A stretch of 5,149 nt of DNA from Christensenellaceae bacterium (GTDB lineage: Bacteria; Bacillota; Clostridia; Christensenellales; Borkfalkiaceae), in assembly GCA_948482865.1 (NCBI GenBank), contig CAOMHR010000122.1, positions 1 to 5,149 of the forward strand. The letters run 5' to 3'. This document shows, in pieces, positions 1 to 4,341 of the stretch (positions are counted from its first letter, which is position 1; each line of letters opens with the position of its first letter). The position numbers were made by a program, and so were the translations under genes. The notes beneath the pieces were generated by a model. It did not search any database, was not told where the DNA came from, and was given only the letters and a program-made list of their open reading frames with translations.

Positions 1-168
1 GATCTTGTTGCGTGCGATTTGCGCGGCGGCGCGGCTCTGGTTCTTGCAGGGCTTGCCGCGGAAGGAAGAAGCGAAGTTCTGGATATTTCCCATATCGACA
101 GGGGCTACGGCTCTTTCGAATATAAACTGAGAAATCTTGGAGCAGATATAGTAAGAGTATCCGTTTAA
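1..168 (+). CDS. murA: UDP-N-acetylglucosamine 1-carboxyvinyltransferase, C-terminal end (partial)
   Basis: Frame 1 is open from the left edge to a TAA at 166-168 and gives the last 55 residues of a protein. It reads as the MurA C-terminus. [17 protein letters not shown] (residues 6-22 of the fragment) matches the DLRAS/G-type segment that carries a conserved active-site arginine (here R8). It is followed by [19 protein letters not shown], the conserved HIDRGYE..E.KL..LGA ending of the family. MurA transfers enolpyruvate from PEP to UDP-GlcNAc, the first committed step of peptidoglycan precursor synthesis, in the cytoplasm. The protein ends in RVSV shortly after this block, as is normal for MurA. 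The ftsQ start follows 4 nt after the stop, so the two are very probably co-transcribed and translationally coupled. The N-terminal seven-eighths lie outside the window. Family assignment is firm; MurA1 and MurA2 (MurZ) paralogues cannot be told apart from this piece. Confidence 0.95.
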   Translation, partial: DLVACDLRGGAALVLAGLAAEGRSEVLDISHIDRGYGSFEYKLRNLGADIVRVSV

Positions 169-172
169 ACTT

Positions 173-916
173 ATGAAGTTCTTAAGAAAAATTATCGCGC
201 TGGTTATAGGGGTGGCTTTTGTCGCCGCAATCGTTATCAGCATAGGCTTGATATTTGCCGTAAAAAATATAAACGTTACAGTTCTTTCTTACAGTGAAGA
301 CAGTTCCGAAAATTACGCCGACGCAAAAAAATCGCTGTCGGCTATCAAGGGTGAAAGCATTCTTTTCGTGGATTCGAAAAATATAAGCAGAGCTATTGAC
401 GGCTGTAATTATTCGCTTGTTTCCTATGAAAAGGTTTATCCTTGCACTGTCAACGTTACCGTAAAAGAAAGACTTGAAACGTTTGCCGTTTCCGTCGGCG
501 GTCAGTATTCTTTTTACGATGCTGACGGGGTATATCTCAGAAAAGGCGCTGAAAATATCAACAGTCTCGACGGTTCGCCGAATGTGGAAGTTACGGGCGT
601 CGCAATAGAAGAAATGGGCGGCGTTGCGAAAGTTGCGGGAGCGTTTAAAGAAAAATTCAATGCTTTGCGTTCGCTTGTTTCAAGTATCGGATACGACGGC
701 AATTCACAGATTGAAGACTATACCGAAAAACTGTTTTTCAATTTCAAGTGCGGTCTTGTGATTGAGTTTGATAATTATAAAGAACTTACCGAACAAAAGA
801 TAGAAGCAGCTTGCAATCTTTTTGCAAAACTTTCAGACAGGCAAAAACTCGGCGGAGTTTTGCGTTGCTATCAGGTTGAAGACGGCAGCGTGAAAACTGT
901 CTATTTTAAACGCTGA
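173..916 (+). CDS. ftsQ: Cell division protein FtsQ/DivIB
   Basis: This is a 247-residue bitopic membrane protein. A short basic N-terminus (MKFLRK) precedes one hydrophobic segment at about residues 7-30, and the rest should be extracytoplasmic. Residues about 31-100 fit a POTRA domain: KNINV strand, KKSLSAIKGESILFVD, ISRAI helix, then the characteristic exit VYPCTVNVTVKER (88-100), equivalent to P..L.I.V.ER in FtsQ/DivIB. FYDADGVYL (114-122) matches the start of the beta domain, which runs to the C-terminus. FtsQ/DivIB acts with FtsB/DivIC and FtsL in the divisome that activates septal peptidoglycan synthesis. The length is normal. The cytoplasmic tail is only about 6 residues, shorter than in Bacillus DivIB. 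The ATG lies 4 nt after the murA stop and has no clear Shine-Dalgarno sequence; the nearest GGAG is about 30 nt upstream. Initiation probably relies on coupling to murA. A terminator follows. Sequence similarity in this family is low, so the call rests on topology, the POTRA signature and gene order. Confidence 0.9.
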   Translation: MKFLRKIIALVIGVAFVAAIVISIGLIFAVKNINVTVLSYSEDSSENYADAKKSLSAIKGESILFVDSKNISRAIDGCNYSLVSYEKVYPCTVNVTVKERLETFAVSVGGQYSFYDADGVYLRKGAENINSLDGSPNVEVTGVAIEEMGGVAKVAGAFKEKFNALRSLVSSIGYDGNSQIEDYTEKLFFNFKCGLVIEFDNYKELTEQKIEAACNLFAKLSDRQKLGGVLRCYQVEDGSVKTVYFKR

Positions 917-946
917 TTACCAAAAAATTCCAGTTGCATTTTCATT

Positions 947-976
947 AAAAAAGCGGTCTGCAGGAACCGCTTTTTT
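947..976 (+). terminator. Intrinsic terminator after ftsQ (potentially bidirectional)
   Basis: Two 11-nt arms, AAAAAAGCGGT at 947-957 and ACCGCTTTTTT at 966-976, are perfectly complementary around an 8-nt loop (958-965). The GC core is 5 bp, followed by a run of six T. The A-run on the left arm gives the mirror structure on the opposite strand, so it could also stop antisense transcription. It lies 31 nt after the ftsQ stop and just before the ftsA promoter, and so separates murA-ftsQ from ftsA-ftsZ. Confidence 0.88.
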
Positions 977-987
977 GCTTGTTTTAG

Positions 988-1016
988 TTGACTTTATATA
1001 AGGGTTATTATATAAT
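988..1016 (+). promoter_or_regulatory. Sigma-A/sigma-70 type promoter for ftsA-ftsZ
   Basis: TTGACT at 988-993 and TATAAT at 1011-1016 are separated by exactly 17 bp. This is one mismatch from the full vegetative consensus. Transcription should start near 1022-1024, leaving a leader of about 50 nt before the ftsA ATG at 1075. It sits 11 bp downstream of the ftsQ terminator, the expected place for a dedicated ftsA-ftsZ promoter. Confidence 0.85.
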
Positions 1017-1058
1017 ACTGTATGTGACTGCAATCAGACGTTGTCATATAAATTTATT

Positions 1059-1065
1059 AAGGCGG
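1059..1065 (+). promoter_or_regulatory. Ribosome binding site that fixes the ftsA start
   Basis: AAGGCGG (one base from AAGGAGG) ends 9 nt before the ATG at 1075. It supports that ATG over the in-frame TTG at 988, which would lie inside the -35 box and so upstream of the likely transcript start. Confidence 0.75.
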
Positions 1066-1074
1066 CAGCAATAT

Positions 1075-2220
1075 ATGCGCAATAACAGCGTGGCCGTGTT
1101 GGACATACGTTCTTCAGAAATTACCGCAGTTGTCGGTGAAAGGGGCGTAAACAATACTTTCATTATCAAGAGTAAATTTTCCTGCGATTACGACGGTTAT
1201 GCAGAAGGCGAACTTTTGGATGCCGAAGGCTTTTCAGAAGCTGTTGCCGACGTTTTGAGAAGTACCGTCGCTTCGTTAAGGGGGGTGCGTTCCGTATACG
1301 TCGGAGTTCCCGGCGAGTTTGTGCGCGTTATAAATACCGACAAAGTGGTAAGTTTTCCTTCGGTTAAAAAGATAACGCCGCGCGATTGCGAATGCCTTGC
1401 TGAAATGTCGGCGCCTTACGAGTCGGACGAGTATCAGACTATCCGTCACAGCTGTCTTTATTACGTCTTGTCGGACAAGCGTAAAGTTATTGACCCCGTC
1501 GGGGAATTGAGCGATAGTTTACAGGGTAAATTCAGTTTTTATCAGTGTAAAAACGACTTTATAGATATACTTTCTGAAGTGTTTAAAAAGTTCGGAAATA
1601 TTGCACATATAAATTTAATACCGACTATTCATGCCGAAGGGGTTTATCTCATAGACACTGAAAAGCGCGACGAGTATGCCGTGCTTGTCGATCTCGGATA
1701 TATATCTTCGACTTACAGCGTCGTGTGCGGAAACGGGCTTGCTTTCAGCGAATCGTTTTCGGTGGGCATAGGACATATCGCAGTTTATTTAATGAACGAG
1801 CTCGATATTCCTTTTGAAGTTGCAACTGCGTTTTTGACTATGGTAAATCTTAACGCCAAGGAAAAGTTGCAAAGCCGCGAAGATTATCTTTACGAAGGAA
1901 AAGTTTACAGTTTTCCTACAGTGCTTTTGCGCGATAAAATACGTGAAGGACTTGACGGAATTTGCGAAACGTTGGAAGAATGCCGTTATAGTTTTAAAGA
2001 AAAGAATCTTGAAACCAAGCCTTTGAATATTACGGGCGAAGGGGTAAGGGTAATAAGGGGAACAGCGGAACATTTTTCAAACAGACTGGTTAAAAACGTT
2101 GAAATTATTTCGCCAAAAGTTCCTTATTACGACAAGCCGCATTTCAGTTCGCTTTTAAGCCTTTTGGACACGGCAATCAATGATAAAAAATCAACTACTT
2201 ACAGGAAATTATTCAATTAA
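1075..2220 (+). CDS. ftsA: Divergent FtsA-like cell division protein (actin/HSP70 fold)
   Basis: This is a 381-residue cytoplasmic protein placed directly before ftsZ, the position of ftsA. The fold order is recognisable: phosphate-1 strand-turn AVLDIRSSEITAVVGE (7-22); the FtsA-specific 1C (SHS2) domain from about VRSVYVGVPGEFVRV (71-85) through VIDPVGE (138-144) to HINLIPTIHAEGVYL (178-192); phosphate-2 VLVDLGYISSTYSVV (203-217); and the adenosine region LNITGEGVRVIRG (317-329). FtsA normally binds ATP, polymerises and tethers FtsZ to the membrane. Key residues are eroded here: R12 replaces the Gly of LDIG, YISS replaces GGGT in phosphate-2, T213 replaces the second Asp, and GEG replaces GGG. 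The C-terminus stops about 15 residues after the FSSLLSLLDTA helix, so the long linker and amphipathic membrane-targeting helix of typical FtsA (about 420-440 residues) are absent or reduced to TTYRKLF. The ATG at 1075 is chosen for its ribosome binding site and because upstream in-frame codons overlap the promoter. The ftsZ ATG is 15 nt downstream, so the pair is one operon. A divergent FtsA is most likely; a non-ATP-binding FtsA paralogue is the alternative. Confidence 0.85.
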   Translation: MRNNSVAVLDIRSSEITAVVGERGVNNTFIIKSKFSCDYDGYAEGELLDAEGFSEAVADVLRSTVASLRGVRSVYVGVPGEFVRVINTDKVVSFPSVKKITPRDCECLAEMSAPYESDEYQTIRHSCLYYVLSDKRKVIDPVGELSDSLQGKFSFYQCKNDFIDILSEVFKKFGNIAHINLIPTIHAEGVYLIDTEKRDEYAVLVDLGYISSTYSVVCGNGLAFSESFSVGIGHIAVYLMNELDIPFEVATAFLTMVNLNAKEKLQSREDYLYEGKVYSFPTVLLRDKIREGLDGICETLEECRYSFKEKNLETKPLNITGEGVRVIRGTAEHFSNRLVKNVEIISPKVPYYDKPHFSSLLSLLDTAINDKKSTTYRKLFN

Positions 2221-2221
2221 C

Positions 2222-2227
2222 GGAGGG
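2222..2227 (+). promoter_or_regulatory. Strong ribosome binding site of ftsZ
   Basis: GGAGGG lies immediately after the ftsA stop and 8 nt before the ftsZ ATG at 2236. It is the strongest Shine-Dalgarno match in the window, consistent with FtsZ being needed in much larger amounts than FtsA from a shared transcript. Confidence 0.85.
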
Positions 2228-2235
2228 TTATACAT

Positions 2236-3498
2236 ATGTTTAACGATTTAGGCGGCAACATGGGAAGCGGCAATATTTCGGGCAATGCCAGAATTAAAGT
2301 TATAGGAGTGGGCGGCGCGGGAAATAACGCCGTCAACAGAATGCTTGAAGCGGGGATAAACTGCGCTGATTACTACGTTGTCAATACCGACAGCCAGATT
2401 CTTGCGCTTTCGCCTTGCAATAAAAAAATACAGATCGGCAGTTCACTTACCAAAGGACTCGGCGCGGGCGCAGATCCCGATATCGGCAGGGCTGCGGCTG
2501 AAGAAAGCAAGGAAGCGTTGACCGAAGCTATTAAAGATACAGACCTTCTGTTTATTACCGCCGGTATGGGCGGCGGCACCGGAACGGGCGCGGCTCCCGT
2601 TATTGCGAAAATTGCCCGCGATATGAAAATTCTTACCGTAGCGGTCGTTACAGAGCCTTTTGGTTTTGAAGGCAAAAAGCGTATGGAAAATACCGCGAAA
2701 GGTCTTGAAAATTTAAAGAAATATGTAGATACTCTCATTATAATTCCCAACGATAAAATTAAGACCGTTGTTTCAGAAAAGACACCTATGAAAGAAGCGT
2801 TACGTATTGCTGACGAAATTCTTAAACAGGGTATAAAGGGTATTGCTGAACTCATTGTAAATCCTTCGCTTATAAATCTTGACTTTGCCGACGTTAAGAC
2901 TATTCTCAAAGACAAGGGTATTGCTCATTTGGGCGTAGGCGTAGCCAAGGGCGAAAACAGAATTATTGAAGCGGTCAGGGTTGCGGTTAACTGTCCTTTG
3001 CTCGAAACTACCATTGAAGGCGCCCGCGGCGTAATTTTGAACGTGGTCGGCGGGGAAGATCTTACTTATTCGGAAGTTGAAGACGCTGCCGAGCTTGTCA
3101 AGAGCGTTGTAGACGCTTCGGCGAATATTATTTTCGGCGCAAGAATAGACCCGAACGTTCAGGACGAAGTTGAAATTACGGTTATTGCAACAGGATTCCC
3201 CGGTTATGATTACAAGGGAATGGAAGATAATACCCAAAGGGGATACCAGAGCGGAAGAATTTACGACCAGCCCCGTTATAAGGACGACCTTGCTTCGTCT
3301 GGCAGAATGTCTGTAAGCGAACCGTATTACCGTCAGCAGCCCGTTCAGCCTATTCAGCCGCAGTATCAGCAACCTGTGCAGCCAGTAATCCGTCCTTTAC
3401 AGCGTGAAGATGACGTGATAGAGCGTCCCAATGACAAAAATGTACCTAAGTTTGCACAGATGATGAGAAATCTCAATAAAAGGCGCAACAACGACTGA
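2236..3498 (+). CDS. ftsZ: Cell division protein FtsZ (tubulin-like GTPase)
   Basis: This 420-residue protein forms the Z-ring that recruits the divisome and guides septal wall synthesis at midcell. Motifs in order are IKVIGVGGAGNNAVNRM (20-36, first nucleotide-binding loop), VVNTDSQ (48-54), GLGAGADP (74-81), the tubulin signature GGGTGTG (112-118), TEPFGFEGKKRM (139-150), and the T7 catalytic loop LINLDFADV (212-220, with N214, D216 and D219). The folded body ends near residue 321. A linker of about 80 residues follows, rich in Gln and Pro between 362 and 390 with a repeated QQPVQP pattern. The C-terminal conserved peptide is a variant: VPKFAQMMRNLNKRR (403-417), where Bacillus has IPTFLRNRNKRG, so about three extra residues lie between the Phe and the Arg-Asn. 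All GTPase residues are intact. The start has a near-perfect ribosome binding site 8 nt upstream. It is co-transcribed with ftsA, and an intrinsic terminator lies about 50 nt after the stop. Confidence 0.98.
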   Translation: MFNDLGGNMGSGNISGNARIKVIGVGGAGNNAVNRMLEAGINCADYYVVNTDSQILALSPCNKKIQIGSSLTKGLGAGADPDIGRAAAEESKEALTEAIKDTDLLFITAGMGGGTGTGAAPVIAKIARDMKILTVAVVTEPFGFEGKKRMENTAKGLENLKKYVDTLIIIPNDKIKTVVSEKTPMKEALRIADEILKQGIKGIAELIVNPSLINLDFADVKTILKDKGIAHLGVGVAKGENRIIEAVRVAVNCPLLETTIEGARGVILNVVGGEDLTYSEVEDAAELVKSVVDASANIIFGARIDPNVQDEVEITVIATGFPGYDYKGMEDNTQRGYQSGRIYDQPRYKDDLASSGRMSVSEPYYRQQPVQPIQPQYQQPVQPVIRPLQREDDVIERPNDKNVPKFAQMMRNLNKRRNND

Positions 3499-3550
3499 TT
3501 TTATTAGAAAACATAAAGCGCATCTGCTAAGGGTGTGTTTGGTAGGGATT

Positions 3551-3580
3551 AAAGCAAGGATAAACCGTCCTTGCTTTTTT
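3551..3580 (+). terminator. Intrinsic terminator of the ftsA-ftsZ unit
   Basis: AAAGCAAGGA at 3551-3560 and TCCTTGCTTT at 3568-3577 form a perfect 10-bp stem around a 7-nt loop (3561-3567), ending in six T (3575-3580). It lies 52 nt after the ftsZ stop. Confidence 0.9.
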
Positions 3581-3599
3581 ATTACAGTTATGCTATAGT
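3571..3599 (+). promoter_or_regulatory. Candidate vegetative promoter for the small membrane protein gene
   Basis: TTGCTT at 3571-3576 and TATAGT at 3594-3599 are separated by 17 bp. A TG one base upstream of the -10 (3591-3592) makes it an extended -10 element. The -35 box is part of the right arm of the ftsZ terminator, so the same bases would serve both signals. The predicted transcript would start near 3606, about 30 nt before the start codon. Confidence 0.55.
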
Positions 3600-3624
3600 G
3601 ATTATACGATAAACAGTAATTTAG

Positions 3625-3629
3625 CGGAG
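3625..3629 (+). promoter_or_regulatory. Ribosome binding site that sets the start at 3639
   Basis: CGGAG ends 9 nt before the ATG at 3639 but directly abuts the in-frame ATG at 3630. The spacing favours 3639, which removes three residues (MYL) from the longer reading. Confidence 0.6.
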
Positions 3630-3638
3630 ATGTATTTA

Positions 3639-4127
3639 ATGGAAAAACCAAAAAATCATACAATCGCCCATAGTTTTGTTATGGCTTTAATGATTGTATT
3701 GTTGGGTATATTTATTAACAATCTTGTGTTTGCTGCGAAAGATTATTACCTTAATACTCACGCAAATTATGAGAAAGAATATGCTACAATCGTTCGGTAT
3801 GAATTGACTAATGGGCGGTACGATTACAATAAAAGTTATAGTACGTTTTATGAGTACAAGTCGGACGGAACGGTTTATTCAGGTATTTGGCAAAGATTGA
3901 TATACGATGAAGAAGAAGCAAAAGCGCAAGTGGGAAAGAAAGTGCCAATATATATTGACCATACTTTGAAGCGTCATGCAAAGGATTTGAATATTTCAAG
4001 TGGTGCAATTTGGTTTGCCGGTACTATTTCGCTTGTATGCTTTTTAGTTTTTATAAATTCATTTGTACGGGAAACAATTTTTATCGTTAAGTGGGTTAAA
4101 TATAAAGAAATGGAAAACAAAAAATAA
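3639..4127 (+). CDS. Small two-helix membrane protein with DUF3592-like extracytoplasmic domain
   Basis: This 162-residue protein has no function I can name. Two hydrophobic segments, about 12-33 and 122-144, flank a soluble region of about 88 residues. The N-terminus (MEKPKNH) and C-terminus (KWVKYKEMENKK) are basic, so both ends should be cytoplasmic and the loop outside. The loop reads as a small beta-rich domain: EYATIVRYEL, then a tyrosine-rich stretch, STFYEYKSDGTVYSG, then VGKKVPIYIDHTLKRHAKD (98-116). This order (a variable-length strand pair, a DG.Y turn, then VG..V.IYYDP..P..A) resembles DUF3592-type proteins. The match is by eye from pattern and topology, not from a search. The gene is visibly more AT-rich than ftsZ: one 60-base line at 3661-3720 has 18 G+C, against 31 in the line at 2581-2640. 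It has its own candidate promoter and terminator between ftsZ and murC, so it looks like an independently inserted accessory gene and not a dcw component. Confidence 0.75.
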   Translation: MEKPKNHTIAHSFVMALMIVLLGIFINNLVFAAKDYYLNTHANYEKEYATIVRYELTNGRYDYNKSYSTFYEYKSDGTVYSGIWQRLIYDEEEAKAQVGKKVPIYIDHTLKRHAKDLNISSGAIWFAGTISLVCFLVFINSFVRETIFIVKWVKYKEMENKK

Positions 4128-4177
4128 TCAGAAGTAAGATAAATTTTAATTTATTTTTATAATCTTTAATAAAATAC

Positions 4178-4220
4178 AGCGCACTATACTTTGCGAGCGA
4201 AGATAGTACGCTAATTTTTT
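4178..4220 (+). terminator. Intrinsic terminator after the small membrane protein gene
   Basis: AGCGCACTAT at 4178-4187 pairs with ATAGTACGCT at 4203-4212 with one C/A mismatch. After one bulged A, an inner CTTT/GAAG stem (one wobble pair) closes a GCGAGC loop. AA and then six T (4215-4220) follow. It lies about 50 nt after the stop at 4127. The imperfect stem makes it weaker than the other two terminators. Confidence 0.7.
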
Positions 4221-4286
4221 GTTCACAAGGAAATTTATATAACATAGACCCTTACGGTTACGGTGTGCTTTTTTTTGTACTAATTT

Positions 4287-4316
4287 TTGTTTTTAATGCG
4301 GTTTTCGTGCTATTTT
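4287..4316 (+). promoter_or_regulatory. Weak candidate promoter for murC
   Basis: TTGTTT at 4287-4292 and TATTTT at 4311-4316 are 18 bp apart in a very T-rich stretch, so chance matches are likely. It would start a transcript near 4323, about 20 nt before the murC ATG. The 4221-4341 interval shows no other gene and no better promoter. A terminator lies upstream, so murC needs either a promoter here or read-through. Confidence 0.2.
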
Positions 4317-4341
4317 TACAAAATTTTTAATAGAATGTATT

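Noticed and set aside
514..702. Minus-strand frame opposite ftsQ
   Set aside because: It is short, antisense to ftsQ, and has no ribosome binding site or recognisable motif.
1789..2073. Minus-strand reading frame opposite ftsA
   Set aside because: It is a shadow of ftsA with no start signals, and its composition (Phe, Lys, Tyr) reflects the reverse strand of ftsA codons.
2373..3372. Two overlapping long minus-strand reading frames opposite ftsZ
   Set aside because: They lie wholly antisense to a clearly conserved gene, have no ribosome binding site or recognisable domain, and have serine/isoleucine-rich composition typical of the reverse complement of a real coding frame.
3397..3663. Minus-strand frame across the end of ftsZ and the terminator
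   Set aside because: It crosses the ftsZ 3' end, a terminator and a promoter, has no domain, and is best explained as chance.
3808..4008. Minus-strand frame opposite the small membrane protein gene
   Set aside because: It is fully contained antisense in a better-supported gene that has a ribosome binding site and sensible membrane topology.
4247..4279. Possible second terminator ending in eight T
   Set aside because: The T-run at 4269-4276 has no good stem before it; the TACGGT repeat is direct, not inverted, so no stable hairpin forms.
4244..4330. Short hydrophobic frame IDPYGYGVLFFVLIF... before murC
   Set aside because: It resembles a small membrane peptide, but it has no ATG, and the hydrophobic residues follow from T-runs. 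The AAGGA at 4227-4231 has no start codon at a suitable distance. The DPYGYG string is too short to claim a gene remnant.
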